Assembly (NCBI GenBank): GCA_019637615.1
Contig: JAHBVJ010000006.1
Coordinates: forward strand, 220,196-284,195
Direction of reading: 5' to 3'
From: Anaerolineae bacterium
GTDB lineage: Bacteria; Chloroflexota; Anaerolineae; Aggregatilineales; UBA2796
Length of the DNA stretch: 64,000 nt
Shown here: in pieces, positions 17,086 to 26,276 of the stretch
Numbering within the stretch: the stretch's first letter is position 1
Layout: each line of letters starts with the position of its first letter
Made by a program: the position numbers and the translations under genes
The notes under the pieces: generated by a model
The model's database searches: none
Told to the model about the DNA's origin: nothing
What the model saw: only the letters and a program-made list of their open reading frames with translations

Positions 17086-18957
17086 TTACTCTTTGATGCG
17101 TACATGCCAGTGACGGAGCATAAACGGCTCGACAGTATTCAGCGTTTTGTCATAGATGGTAACGTCGATGTCCCGTTCATCGCTCCAATACTCTAGCGTA
17201 TAGTGATTAACATCTAAAGGCTTGGTTAAGTCAATTATGCGCTTTGACAAGTTGTCGTAGAGCTTGAGTACGGCGCTCTGACCTTCCGCCGTCAACGTGA
17301 GTTTGACGTTCCACCGATCCTTGCCGAAATTGAGCCTCCACAAATCAACTGAATCTGTCTTTTGAAGTTTACCCTGCACGATGTCATACACCTTCAGAAA
17401 CTGTCCCCGATCATTCCTGAATTGGAAGTATTCAATGTCATGTCTTATCGGATCCGAAGGTTGGTGCTCATCATCAGCGCGTTCAAAGAAATAGAAGGTA
17501 TCTTGATCGTACCAATCGATATATGGCGCTAGATATTGTCCCATCGGTGCCCAGAGAGAACAGCATCTGCGAGTTTGCGTTATGCGCAGTATGAGCTTGC
17601 CAGAATTGAGGTCAACTATTGCCAAACGTGGATAGGGCCAGCCACCCGCTTTGTACTCAGAGGACATCGGATGAAGCATCACGCGATCGTCGTTGAGTTG
17701 TCCATCAGAATCCAACGACAACACGGCATAGCGTCCATCAGGTGAAATAGAGTCAATCCACTCGATCTCTTCGGTATACAGCACGTTTGATTTCAATGTT
17801 TTTAAGCTGTACCGCACCAGTTGCGCCGAATACTGAGGCATTCCATCCGCCTTATGCCAGAACAGAATATTACGGTACAGCCTATCGCCAGTGCCATCGG
17901 GGATTTCTACACCTAGACCACACACATTCGCAATTTTGGGGTAAATCGTGATTTCTAGCGTTTGAAGGTCGAATTCATGCAAACGACATGCGTTTTCGAG
18001 AGTGACTCGTTGCAATTCGGTTTCAGGTGGGACGCCATTGGTGCCAAACTCTGCCGGAAACCACAGATAACGTCGTGAATTTGCGAAGTATTGAGAAAAG
18101 GGTTCAAAAGCCGGATAGTAGTCCCCTATAATTTCTTGCAAGCTGTTTTCCCGCGTCACGTCTGCGTATCGCAACGCACGATAGGCATCATTTCGATGCG
18201 CTTCAGTAAAAATGATCGGATGTGTGTTATCTGCCCAGCGTTGCACCACTATATCTTCGTCATCATCCATCTCGTCCTTACCCAGAAAATTCACCTTACC
18301 AGTTGCCACTTCATAGGAATAAAACGAGTGCGGGAAGTTGCAATCCTCAAGCAATAGCCACTTGTGGTCAGGTGACACTGAAAGAGGAATATTCACGGCG
18401 TCAGGCTCTTTGGGTGACTCAAAATTACAGAAAGCCTTGCTCACGGCGCTAGGTAAAGCCTGACCAAGGCTGCCCGTTTGTAGAAAACAGGGATAGTACG
18501 GAGCATCAATCGTTGGTCGGTAAAAAACTATCTCAGTGTCTTCCTCAAGTCCCTTCACGATGCCACACACCATGTCAGGCATAGAGAAGGTGCCGTCAAG
18601 CGTATTGAAAACACGAAATTTGTCGGCAACGAAGCGATAATACGTGCTTCCGCCATACAGGTAGAGATGATCGTTGAGCGATTTGATAAAGCCGCCGCGC
18701 CATTCATCTCCCAAGTAGCTGTCGATTGGTAGCTTCGGATGCTCAAAATCGCGCCATGCAACAGCATCTCGATCCAAGAAGTACATGCGGTTATCGATCC
18801 CGCTGATATTGAGAACTGGCACGGTATCGAGGACTTCTACCGCGTCCATGAACACGTCAGAAGGTTGGAGCACCTTTGGCTGAGGAGCATCCGCACGCGC
18901 GGTGATCGTGGCAAGGGAACACAACATATAGCAGAGGACAAGCAGTTTTTTCGCCAT
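17086..18957 (-). CDS. Secreted beta-propeller-like protein of unknown function
   Basis: A 623-residue protein with an N-terminal signal peptide (KKLLVLCYMLCSLATITARADA). The body is made of repeated short strands with Asp- and Trp-rich turns, such as DGRYAVLSLDSDGQL and SPDHKWLLLEDCN, resembling TolB/WD40-like propeller blades. No catalytic motif is seen. Base composition is clearly lower in G+C than hisH and hisA, with many AAA/AAT codons, which hints at transfer or relaxed selection. It sits 11 bases upstream of hisH, so it may share a transcript although the function seems unrelated. Confidence 0.7.
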   Translation of the reverse strand: MAKKLLVLCYMLCSLATITARADAPQPKVLQPSDVFMDAVEVLDTVPVLNISGIDNRMYFLDRDAVAWRDFEHPKLPIDSYLGDEWRGGFIKSLNDHLYLYGGSTYYRFVADKFRVFNTLDGTFSMPDMVCGIVKGLEEDTEIVFYRPTIDAPYYPCFLQTGSLGQALPSAVSKAFCNFESPKEPDAVNIPLSVSPDHKWLLLEDCNFPHSFYSYEVATGKVNFLGKDEMDDDEDIVVQRWADNTHPIIFTEAHRNDAYRALRYADVTRENSLQEIIGDYYPAFEPFSQYFANSRRYLWFPAEFGTNGVPPETELQRVTLENACRLHEFDLQTLEITIYPKIANVCGLGVEIPDGTGDRLYRNILFWHKADGMPQYSAQLVRYSLKTLKSNVLYTEEIEWIDSISPDGRYAVLSLDSDGQLNDDRVMLHPMSSEYKAGGWPYPRLAIVDLNSGKLILRITQTRRCCSLWAPMGQYLAPYIDWYDQDTFYFFERADDEHQPSDPIRHDIEYFQFRNDRGQFLKVYDIVQGKLQKTDSVDLWRLNFGKDRWNVKLTLTAEGQSAVLKLYDNLSKRIIDLTKPLDVNHYTLEYWSDERDIDVTIYDKTLNTVEPFMLRHWHVRIKE

Positions 18958-18999
18958 TATTGTTGCTTCTTCAGATACAAATATCAGTATCGGGCATAA

Positions 19000-19437
19000 T
19001 CAGCGGATGGCCTGTGCTCCCATCAGCCCTAAGGCGACGGCGGCGGTGATCAGAGCTGCCCACACCGCCGCCCCCAAGATCATGCCGATGAGCAGACGAT
19101 GGCGTGGCACGCCCAACGTTAAGCCCACCGCCGCCCCGATCTGTGCGCCCGTGGTGAGCGGAGCGAGTATGCTCAAACCGAGCAGGCCGAAGCGATCCCA
19201 TGCGCGTTGGATCGGGCTGTTAGGATTGCCCATCAGACTATTGCCGAACCGTCGCATCACCCATGCACGGATCGGCTCGCCGAGCAGCACGACGACAACG
19301 ACACCCACCGAATAGCTGAACCATGCGGTTACGCCGACGACGAGTGGCGTCAGACCGAGCGCAATGCCTCCCGGAATCGCAGTCCAGAACGACAGAAACG
19401 CCCACGCAAAGATACTGGCTACTTTCGAAAGGAACAT
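19000..19437 (-). CDS. Small multi-drug export family membrane protein
   Basis: A 145-residue protein with about four membrane helices. The centre reads WDRFGLLGLSILAPLTTGAQIGAAVGLTLGVPRHRL, the conserved region of the Sm_multidrug_ex (COG2426) family, where a Pro-containing re-entrant loop lies between helices. The family is distantly like DedA transporters. Its name is historical and transport of drugs is not proven. It stands as a single gene between two others on the minus strand. Confidence 0.75.
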   Translation of the reverse strand: MFLSKVASIFAWAFLSFWTAIPGGIALGLTPLVVGVTAWFSYSVGVVVVVLLGEPIRAWVMRRFGNSLMGNPNSPIQRAWDRFGLLGLSILAPLTTGAQIGAAVGLTLGVPRHRLLIGMILGAAVWAALITAAVALGLMGAQAIR

Positions 19438-19518
19438 GATTGTCCTACGCTACCGATCTCTACACATCCGGCGCAAAAGGCCATTCATAACTGCCGAGAA
19501 ATAGTGCTCATGACCGTC

Positions 19519-20520
19519 TCATTCTGCTGATGCCGCGAATACGCCGAGATGATTCGCAATCGGACGTTCGCGACCGGGCAGGTAATTATCGATGGGCGTA
19601 TTGAGAAGCTGCGGTTTGCCATCCGTCCCCTGCGCGACCAAGGTAGTCGAGCCGCCGCTATCCATCGTCAGCGCGAAGGCCGCGCCATGTTCAATCAGGA
19701 GGTCGGCTAATTCTGCCAGCGTGACGCCTTCGCTGAAATTCGGTTGCCGACCATCCACGCAGACGATGAACAAGGTGCGCTTATCGGCGCTGTATCCGAG
19801 TGCGGTGCGTGGCTGCGGATCGCGCGAGGCGGGATCGATCAGCAAGTCCTCCACGAACTTGCCATCGCGCAAGATGATCTCGTTGCCGGAGATCGCGTTG
19901 AAGATCGTGTCCGGCGCATCCAAACTCGGCTGGTTATCGCTAGAAAGATACAGGACAGGAAATTCGCCATTCCCGAACGAACTGCGCTTCCCTTCGGAGA
20001 AGCTAATGCCCGTCGTGTTGACACGATCCCCGACATGCGGGTAAAAGTTCCACGGCCCGTTAGAATAATACGGGTAGAAGAAGCTACCATTAACCGCGAT
20101 CTGAGCGCCAGCGGCAGCTAGATACTGCGAAGTAGTTTGGGCGACAAAAGGCATCGTTTGCTCGACCTCGCCCGGTGTGACCTGAAAGCGAATGTCCGGC
20201 GCGGTCAGGTCGATGGCGACGATGTGAATGATCAGCGGGCGCGGCGATTGGCGTACTTCGCGCGTGTAGGTGACGCCCTTGAACAAAGCTTGCTGTGCGG
20301 CGGCGGGCTGAGGACGATTCCGAAACCACACACTGTAACCACCGACTGCGATCAGGATCGGGCTGGCGAGCAATGCATTGACCGCCACCGCCGCCAAAAT
20401 CATCTGCCGGAACTTGATCGAACGGCGCAATCCTACGAAAATGCCCGCTGCGATCACTAACAACACCAATCCGACTATCGCTAACCATTGAACGATGCTG
20501 CCACCCAAAACTTCTAACAT
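19519..20520 (-). CDS. Membrane-anchored phosphodiester glycosidase (NAGPA-like) protein
   Basis: A 333-residue protein. Two N-terminal hydrophobic segments (LAIVGLVLLVIAAGIFVGL and MILAAVAVNALLASPILIAV) anchor it. The remaining part has the NAGPA domain pattern: AVNGSFFYPYYSNGPWNF, RTALGYSADKRTLFIVCVDGRQ, TLAELADLLIEHGAAFALTMDSGGSTTL. Relatives remove or process phosphodiester-linked sugars in eukaryotes and act in exopolysaccharide or spore-coat biology in bacteria. The domain should face outward. The substrate here is unknown. Confidence 0.85.
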   Translation of the reverse strand: MLEVLGGSIVQWLAIVGLVLLVIAAGIFVGLRRSIKFRQMILAAVAVNALLASPILIAVGGYSVWFRNRPQPAAAQQALFKGVTYTREVRQSPRPLIIHIVAIDLTAPDIRFQVTPGEVEQTMPFVAQTTSQYLAAAGAQIAVNGSFFYPYYSNGPWNFYPHVGDRVNTTGISFSEGKRSSFGNGEFPVLYLSSDNQPSLDAPDTIFNAISGNEIILRDGKFVEDLLIDPASRDPQPRTALGYSADKRTLFIVCVDGRQPNFSEGVTLAELADLLIEHGAAFALTMDSGGSTTLVAQGTDGKPQLLNTPIDNYLPGRERPIANHLGVFAASAE

Positions 20521-20760
20521 CGGCTCCGCTTATCCTTGTTTCACATACGTTGCAGGTCATTTATAGATGGGTTTACGTTAAATATCAACAGCGGGAACGG
20601 AGTTGGATCGCCTTCTTTTGCGTCCCTGTGCCCTTGCGTTATACTTCACAATGCCCGCGAAAGAATATATTGAGGCACTCCACGCATAAAGTTAATATGG
20701 GTGAAGTTGCGGGCAAAACCCTGCTGATTTAGTACAATAACTGTAAGCAAGCACACCGTC

Positions 20761-20985
20761 ATGACGAATGCTGACGATCCCGTAACCTTAGATTGGGACG
20801 CATCCTACGAGATCGTGTTGGCGCTCATGCGGACGTACCCTGATCTAGATGTGAATAGCGTCGGTTTGACGCAGCTTAAGCAGATGATCATCGCGCTCCC
20901 CAACTTCGTAGACGATCCCACGATTGCTCACGATGGGTTGCTGCGCGAGATTTTGAGGGAGTGGTTTGAGGAGTTGACCCAATGA
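20761..20985 (+). CDS. iscX: IscX-like iron-sulfur assembly protein
   Basis: A 74-residue acidic protein that matches IscX end to end: [39 protein letters not shown], and a C-terminal [12 protein letters not shown]. IscX binds IscS and iron and tunes Fe-S cluster assembly. Its stop overlaps the nuoB start by four bases, so it is translated together with a complex I gene whose product carries cluster N2. A -10-like TACAAT lies just upstream. No other isc gene is visible. Confidence 0.88.
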   Translation: MTNADDPVTLDWDASYEIVLALMRTYPDLDVNSVGLTQLKQMIIALPNFVDDPTIAHDGLLREILREWFEELTQ

Positions 20986-21692
20986 ACGATCTTAATCTAA
21001 AGGAACTGCATAACCCCGATATTCCGGTGCCGGAAGAAATGCAGTCCAATGTTGCCATCACCAGCCTCAGCAGTCTCTATAACTGGAGTCGCGCCCATTC
21101 GGTGTGGCCTATGTTGTTTGGTCTGGCTTGCTGCGCCATCGAGATGATCGCGACCGCTGCCAGCCGTTATGACCTCGCGCGCTTCGGCATGGAAGTCATG
21201 CGCGCCAGCCCGCGTCAGGCCGACTTGATGATTGTCTCCGGCACGGTCACCAAGAAGATGGTGGTACCGATTGTGCGCCTGTATAACCAGATGCCAGAGC
21301 CGAAGTATGTGCTGGCGATGGGTGCGTGCGCGTCCGGCGGCGGGCCTTTCAAGGAAGGCTACAACGTGGTCAGCGGCATCGACAAGTACTTACCCGTCGA
21401 TGTGTACGTCCCCGGCTGCCCCCCGACGCCGCAAGCGCTGTTATACGGCATCATTTCGCTGCACAAGAAGATCGAGAAGCAGAATTTAGCGGTGAGCGCG
21501 AGTGTGCCGTGGTATGGCGCTGGCCCCAACGAAGCCGTGCCCGTGCCCGTACTCGGCCCCGATATCATTGACCCACGCCACGCGGAATTGTTCCGTCGTG
21601 AAGCCATGAAAAACCGCCCAACGCCCTTGGTTGCCGAGGCCGTCGCAGAAGCGACCGGTCAGTCAGCCGAAGCTGGCGGTCACAAGGAGTAG
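20982..21692 (+). CDS. nuoB: NADH-quinone oxidoreductase subunit B
   Basis: A 236-residue peripheral-arm subunit that holds Fe-S cluster N2. The ligands are Cys50, Cys51 (GLACCAIEM), Cys116 (MGACAS) and Cys146 ([15 protein letters not shown]). The last 50-60 residues form an extension rich in Ala, Pro and Val beyond the usual end of NuoB. It overlaps iscX and is followed 8 bases later by nuoCD. No nuoA precedes it, which is unusual for a standard nuo operon. Confidence 0.96.
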   Translation: MNDLNLKELHNPDIPVPEEMQSNVAITSLSSLYNWSRAHSVWPMLFGLACCAIEMIATAASRYDLARFGMEVMRASPRQADLMIVSGTVTKKMVVPIVRLYNQMPEPKYVLAMGACASGGGPFKEGYNVVSGIDKYLPVDVYVPGCPPTPQALLYGIISLHKKIEKQNLAVSASVPWYGAGPNEAVPVPVLGPDIIDPRHAELFRREAMKNRPTPLVAEAVAEATGQSAEAGGHKE

Positions 21693-21700
21693 TCGCAGTC

Positions 21701-23584
21701 ATGACGGATCAAGTTGTCCCCAAGATTCTCAGTACGGACGCGCTGATCGCTGAACTTCAGCAGCGTTTCCCGGACGCCGTCAAGCCCGATGATCGCAAAG
21801 GATATTCGGGCGTCATCATTTCCACCGATAAGCTGGTGGAAGTCGCCAGTGTACTCAAGCAGGAATATGGGCTGAATTACCTTTCCAGCGCCACCGCCGT
21901 CGATTATCTCGGTCAGGGCGATCATCTGGAGATGGTGTATCACGCCTTCCCGATCCCAACCGATGGTTCAGTCGCGAAAAACACGCCCGGCTTGGTGTTC
22001 AAAGCGCAAACCGACCGTGATACGGCGACGATTCCGAGCCTGACGGGTGTGTGGCGCGGTGCGGACTTCCAAGAGCGCGAGGCATGGGACTTGTACGGGA
22101 TCAAATTCCCCGGTCATCCTAACCTCAAGCGCATTTTGCTGTGGGAAGGCTTCGACGGCTTTCCCATGCGCAAGGACTGGAAAGAGGCTTATTACGAGCA
22201 AGAGACCAAGCCGTTCGACAGCCGCTGGCCTAGCGGTCATGTTTACCGCACCGAAGAATGGAACCCATTCGGTCACAACGTGAAATATCCGGCGGGGTTC
22301 ACGCTCGATAATTTCGCTGCCGTCGAGGACAGCGACCTTGAGCTGAATATGAACGCCGCAGTAGATGTGCGTAGAAGCGCCGCCAAGTCAGATTTTCAGG
22401 CGGCTGGCAAAGGCGCGATCCCTTCCGAAGCGCTGCAAATTAACCTTGGCCCGCACCATCCTAGCACGCATGGCGTGTTCCGCATGATGGTCGCGCTCTC
22501 CGGCGAAACGATTGAAGACCTCGAACCCGTGATGGGCTATCTGCACCGCAATCACGAGCAGATCGGGGAACGCAATACGTGGTTCGGCAACATGCCCTTC
22601 ACCGATCGCCTCGATTACATCAGCAGCATGAGCAACAATCTCGGCTATGCGCTGGCGGTTGAGCACTTGATGGGCGGTCAGGTGAGCATCCCCGAACGTG
22701 CTGAAGCCGTCCGCATTCTGATGGTTGAACTGACGCGTATCGTCAATCATCTGTGGGCGATTGGCTTCTTGCTGAATGACCTCGGTGCGTTCTTCACGCC
22801 TGCGTTGTATGCGATCCAGACTCGCGAATTGATCCTCGACTTCTTCGAGGCCACGGCGGGCAGCCGCATGATGTGCAACTATATGCGCATCGGTGGTGTC
22901 AGCAAGGATATGCCTGAACGCATCTTCAGCGTCGCCAACCTGATGAACGACCGCATCCGCGACATGGATACACACAAGTATCTCGAAGACTTGGTGTTGG
23001 AGCGCTTGCCGAAGGCCGTTGACGAGCTTGACCAATTCCTGACCAGCAGCGAAATCATCATCAGCCGCTGCCAAGGCGTCGGCTATCTGCCCGCCGACAT
23101 GGCGATTGACTATAGCTGCGCGGGGCCGCTGCTGCGTGCTTCCGGCGTGCCGTATGACATCCGTCGTGCGCAACCGTACAGCATCTACAACGATCTTGAA
23201 TTCGATGTGGCTGTCCGTCAGAACGGCGACATTCTGGATCGTTACCTGATCCGCATGGACGAAATGCGCGAGAGTCTGCGCATCCTGCGCCAGATTCTGC
23301 CGCGCCTTGATGCGACCAAGGGGCAATCGATTTTCGGTGGCAAAACGGGCTACTCGATCAAGGTGCCCGCTGGCGAAAGCTACGGTCACGTCGAGAACCC
23401 CAAGGGCGAACTCGGTTACTATGTCGTCTCGACGGGCGGCGGCAATCCGTTCCGGTACCATGTCCGCGCGCCAAGCTTCATCAACCTGAATGTTTTGGGT
23501 GAGATGTGCAAGGGGCATAAGGTGGCGGACGTCGTCGCTATCCTCGGCAGCATCGATATTGTGTTGGGCGAGACAGATCGTTAA
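21701..23584 (+). CDS. nuoCD: NADH-quinone oxidoreductase fused subunits C and D
   Basis: A 627-residue fusion. Residues 1 to about 190 are NuoC (DFQEREAWDLYGIKFPGHPNL and LLWEGFDGFPMRKDW). Residues about 235-627 are NuoD, with LGPHHPSTHGVFRMM, LHRNHEQIGER and the C-terminal LGSIDIVLGETDR. Both form the quinone-proximal part of the peripheral arm. The linker of about 45 residues is Ala- and Asp-rich. Fusions of C and D are known from several phyla. It lies between nuoB and nuoI, with a stem-loop before nuoI. Confidence 0.96.
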   Translation: MTDQVVPKILSTDALIAELQQRFPDAVKPDDRKGYSGVIISTDKLVEVASVLKQEYGLNYLSSATAVDYLGQGDHLEMVYHAFPIPTDGSVAKNTPGLVFKAQTDRDTATIPSLTGVWRGADFQEREAWDLYGIKFPGHPNLKRILLWEGFDGFPMRKDWKEAYYEQETKPFDSRWPSGHVYRTEEWNPFGHNVKYPAGFTLDNFAAVEDSDLELNMNAAVDVRRSAAKSDFQAAGKGAIPSEALQINLGPHHPSTHGVFRMMVALSGETIEDLEPVMGYLHRNHEQIGERNTWFGNMPFTDRLDYISSMSNNLGYALAVEHLMGGQVSIPERAEAVRILMVELTRIVNHLWAIGFLLNDLGAFFTPALYAIQTRELILDFFEATAGSRMMCNYMRIGGVSKDMPERIFSVANLMNDRIRDMDTHKYLEDLVLERLPKAVDELDQFLTSSEIIISRCQGVGYLPADMAIDYSCAGPLLRASGVPYDIRRAQPYSIYNDLEFDVAVRQNGDILDRYLIRMDEMRESLRILRQILPRLDATKGQSIFGGKTGYSIKVPAGESYGHVENPKGELGYYVVSTGGGNPFRYHVRAPSFINLNVLGEMCKGHKVADVVAILGSIDIVLGETDR

Positions 23585-23600
23585 TAGTTTCTCCCTGAAT

Positions 23601-23638
23601 GTCGGGGAAGGCACATTCAATAATCGCCTTCCCACGAC
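23601..23638 (+). promoter_or_regulatory. Stem-loop between nuoCD and nuoI
   Basis: GGGAAGGC (23605-23612) pairs with GCCTTCCC (23626-23633), extended by GTCG (23601-23604) and CGAC (23635-23638). It fills the 78-base gap between the nuoCD stop and the nuoI start. There is no T-run. It could be an mRNA processing or stability element that sets nuoI levels, or a leaky terminator. Confidence 0.5.
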
Positions 23639-23662
23639 TTGCGGAACTTAAGAGGAGTACGA

Positions 23663-24703
23663 ATGTACGGATTAGGCATTTTGAAAGGTCTCGGAGTGAC
23701 GCTCAAGCACTTCGTCGCAACCTTTGTTGAGGATATTCAGTACCTTGGGCGTAAGAACAATCTCGATGTATTCCAGCAGAAGCAAAGCCTTGCCAACACG
23801 GGCTTGGTGACGGTGGAATACCCTGACGAGAAATTAGCCGTGCCGGAGCGCTTCCGCTTCGTGCCGTTCCTCGTCACCTACAACCACGACGATGCTGACT
23901 ATCCGGGCAAGGATTGGTGTACCTCGTGCGGTATCTGCGCGAAGGTATGCCCGCCCCAGTGTATCTGGATCGTGCGTGGGACGAACCCCGAAACGGGCCG
24001 CCCCAAGCCCGAACCCGAACAGTTCTACATTGACATCGATATTTGTATGAACTGCGGCTACTGCGCGGAATACTGCCCCTTCGACGCGATCAAGATGGAT
24101 CACGACTACGAATTGGCATCCTATGACCGCACTTCGGCGCACGTCTACGATAAGCCCAAGCTGTCGAAGGAACTGCGCTACTGGCAAACCATCGCCCCGA
24201 CCACAGCGGCGGAAGAATTGGTTGCACGCGGCGGCTATGACCATTCCGACGTGCAGAAAGCCCGTAAGAAGGCTGGCTTGCCCGCAACGCGTTCCGGCCC
24301 AACGGCAGCACCTGCACCGGTGGCTGCGCCCGTGCCCGCTGCGGTGGCAGCTCCGGCAGCAGCGGCACCTGCTGCACCAGCGCCCGCAGCTCCGGCTGGT
24401 GATAAGCCCTCCACCACCGCTGATGGCAAAGTCATCGTGCGTCGTGGTGAGCGCAAAGCCGCCGCGCCCAAACCTGCAGCGGATGTTGCAGCAGCGCCAG
24501 CCGCAGTTGCTCCGGCGGCACCTGCTCCCGCTGCGCCCGCACCAGCAGCACCACCACCCGCAGCCGCCGCGCCAGCTGCCAGTGCTCCGGCTGGCGACAG
24601 CGATCTGCCCCCCGGCTATGTTCGTCGTGGTAAGCGCATCATCAATCTGAATGCGCCCGCGCCCGAAGTGATCAAGCGCAAAGGCGACGGGCCGAAAGAG
24701 TAA
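23663..24703 (+). CDS. nuoI: NADH-quinone oxidoreductase subunit I with long Ala/Pro-rich C-terminal extension
   Basis: A 346-residue protein starting at ATG 23663 behind AAGAGGAG. The N-terminal 180 residues are a normal NuoI ferredoxin: cluster motifs at Cys86, 89, 92, 96 (CTSCGICAKVC) and Cys128, 131, 134, 138 (CMNCGYCAEYC). Clusters N6a and N6b pass electrons towards NuoB. Residues about 213-330 are low in complexity, mostly Ala and Pro, interrupted by two similar basic blocks (IVRRGERK near 265 and YVRRGKRI near 326). Standard NuoI proteins are 150-220 residues, so the tail is an addition. A strong terminator follows. Confidence 0.93.
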   Translation: MYGLGILKGLGVTLKHFVATFVEDIQYLGRKNNLDVFQQKQSLANTGLVTVEYPDEKLAVPERFRFVPFLVTYNHDDADYPGKDWCTSCGICAKVCPPQCIWIVRGTNPETGRPKPEPEQFYIDIDICMNCGYCAEYCPFDAIKMDHDYELASYDRTSAHVYDKPKLSKELRYWQTIAPTTAAEELVARGGYDHSDVQKARKKAGLPATRSGPTAAPAPVAAPVPAAVAAPAAAAPAAPAPAAPAGDKPSTTADGKVIVRRGERKAAAPKPAADVAAAPAAVAPAAPAPAAPAPAAPPPAAAAPAASAPAGDSDLPPGYVRRGKRIINLNAPAPEVIKRKGDGPKE

Positions 24704-24741
24704 CTCGTCCTCAACGACCAAATAGCTTATAGAAGTTGCTT

Positions 24742-24780
24742 CCCCTCGCTCCAGATAATCTGCGGCGAGGGGTTTTATTT
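24742..24780 (+). terminator. Intrinsic terminator of the nuo operon
   Basis: CCCCTCGC (24742-24749) pairs with GCGAGGGG (24765-24772) and is followed by TTTTATTT. It lies 39 bases after the nuoI stop. A clear Rho-independent terminator, facing the end of the minus-strand gene at 24785. Confidence 0.85.
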
Positions 24781-24784
24781 CCCG

Positions 24785-25570
24785 CTACATCAACAGAGTC
24801 GTCGGCTTCTCCACCGTGCATACTTCGAATGCCGCTTTAAGTCCCGCCACCGGATCACCCATCGGCACGAATTCCTGCCCGATATAGCCGTCATACCCTG
24901 TCTGGGCGATGGCACGGACAATCGCGGTGTAGTTCAGTTCTTGTTTCGCATCGATCTCGTGTCTGCCCGGAACACCCGCCGTGTGATAGTGTGCGAAATG
25001 GCGGTGATGCTGCTGGATCGTGCTAATCACATCGCCTTCCATGACTTGCATGTGATAGATGTCGTACAGCAACTTGACCGCCGGCGAATTGACCATCTCG
25101 CACACCTGCACGCCCCACGCCGTGTGATCGCACTGGTAATCGGGGTGATCGACCTTGCTGTTGAGCAATTCAAGCGCCAAGGTCACGCCCGCATTTTCGG
25201 CAATCTTGGCGACGGTCTGCAATGACTCTGCTGTGATCTCCGCGCCAAGCTGATTCGCTTGACCGTTGCGGTTGCCGCTGAAGCAGATCACGTTGGGGAT
25301 GCCCCATGTTGCCGCCAGCGCGATGCTTTGCGTCAGTTCATCGGTGATCTGTGCCCGATTCTCGCGGCGGTTAAGGCCATTCGTCAGCGAAGCATGTCCG
25401 CGCATCGAAGCCATGCTCAATCCGTGATCTTTTACGATCTGCCAGTACGGCTGATCCACGAGTTCGACGGCGGCATAACCGATTTCTGCCGCCGTTCTTA
25501 CCAATGCTTCCGGTGACATCAAATTAGGGACAAAGCACCACCATGATACCGATTGTTTCAATGTGTTCAC
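24785..25570 (-). CDS. Hydroxypyruvate isomerase-like TIM-barrel protein
   Basis: A 261-residue protein with a GTG start at 25570 behind AGAGG. It has the signature of the hydroxypyruvate isomerase family: [49 protein letters not shown] and GYIGQEFVP, which supply the metal-binding Glu, Asp, His and Glu of AP-endonuclease-2-like sugar isomerases. It would interconvert hydroxypyruvate and tartronate semialdehyde or a related hydroxy-acid or sugar. It starts 5 bases after the stop of the SET-domain gene upstream. A Gfo/Idh/MocA oxidoreductase and another barrel isomerase lie nearby on the other strand. Confidence 0.88.
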   Translation of the reverse strand: MNTLKQSVSWWCFVPNLMSPEALVRTAAEIGYAAVELVDQPYWQIVKDHGLSMASMRGHASLTNGLNRRENRAQITDELTQSIALAATWGIPNVICFSGNRNGQANQLGAEITAESLQTVAKIAENAGVTLALELLNSKVDHPDYQCDHTAWGVQVCEMVNSPAVKLLYDIYHMQVMEGDVISTIQQHHRHFAHYHTAGVPGRHEIDAKQELNYTAIVRAIAQTGYDGYIGQEFVPMGDPVAGLKAAFEVCTVEKPTTLLM

Positions 25571-25575
25571 GGGAA

Positions 25576-26130
25576 TTACCTCTCTTGACCTTTACGCAGC
25601 CGCTCGATTCGAGCATTGATGAAGGGCGAGAAATGAGGATAGTACCGCATTTGCACGTCGGGCAACTGCCAATCATTTCCGGTGATCAGATGACGACATA
25701 CCACCAACCAGCATCGGCACGGCATCTCTAACTTCCAATCCGGCTGCACGGTGAACAGTGCATAATCGACGGTCAATTCTTCGCCCGCTTCAATATCGCG
25801 CCTTGCTACCAGAGTCACTTCATCCTCCATCCACAAATTGGAGTCGCACGAGTGATTGAGTGAGCCGCCTTCGCGCCGCTGGGTAATCTCTGGGACCTCC
25901 ACGAGATGCAAGTCCTCACCAATCTGGATCGCGTTGTAGCGTGATGTAACCTGCTGGAACGTGCGGAATTCGGCTTCGGTCATCACCATCCCACCCGCGA
26001 TTTCAACTGGTTCTCCCTGTCGGATGGGAGCGCTGGCGAACGCACCGATCCCTTGCGTTGGCGATACTCGAAAGACCTGTCGGGGATCTGTCCACGTGCT
26101 GGCACGATACGGAGGGGTAGTCATCGTCAT
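25576..26130 (-). CDS. SET-domain protein (putative protein lysine methyltransferase)
   Basis: A 184-residue protein; ATG 26130 is used, with ATG 26124 possible. It has the SET core: [18 protein letters not shown] at the start, the pseudoknot motif NHSCDSN, and [10 protein letters not shown] short post-SET-like stretch with two or three Cys (PCRCWLVVC) and a ITGNDW element follows. SET proteins transfer methyl groups from SAM to lysines; small bacterial forms with this tail are common but their targets are unknown. It is placed 5 bases upstream of the hydroxypyruvate isomerase-like gene, so co-transcription is likely. Confidence 0.82.
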   Translation of the reverse strand: MTMTTPPYRASTWTDPRQVFRVSPTQGIGAFASAPIRQGEPVEIAGGMVMTEAEFRTFQQVTSRYNAIQIGEDLHLVEVPEITQRREGGSLNHSCDSNLWMEDEVTLVARRDIEAGEELTVDYALFTVQPDWKLEMPCRCWLVVCRHLITGNDWQLPDVQMRYYPHFSPFINARIERLRKGQER

Positions 26131-26276
26131 CAATCCGCTGGCTAGTTGTCTCACTCGTTGATCATGCCGCCGCTGCCTACGAATTACAACTCTGTGCAGC
26201 AAGTTGCGCTAAGATTATGCTCACGAACGTCGCTGCACCATCATCGTCATCTTACGTCAAAGGACGCTCATCCGCT

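Noticed and set aside
20550..20732. A 60-codon plus-strand frame upstream of iscX
   Set aside because: It has no ribosome site or recognisable motif and spans the promoter region; the composition is not gene-like.
22388..23635. A 415-codon minus-strand frame opposite nuoCD
   Set aside because: Long antisense frame created by the high-G+C codon bias of nuoCD; the encoded sequence has no domain.
23834..24721. A 295-codon minus-strand frame opposite nuoI
   Set aside because: Arises from the GC-rich Ala/Pro codons of nuoI; rich in Cys, Arg and Gly with no fold.
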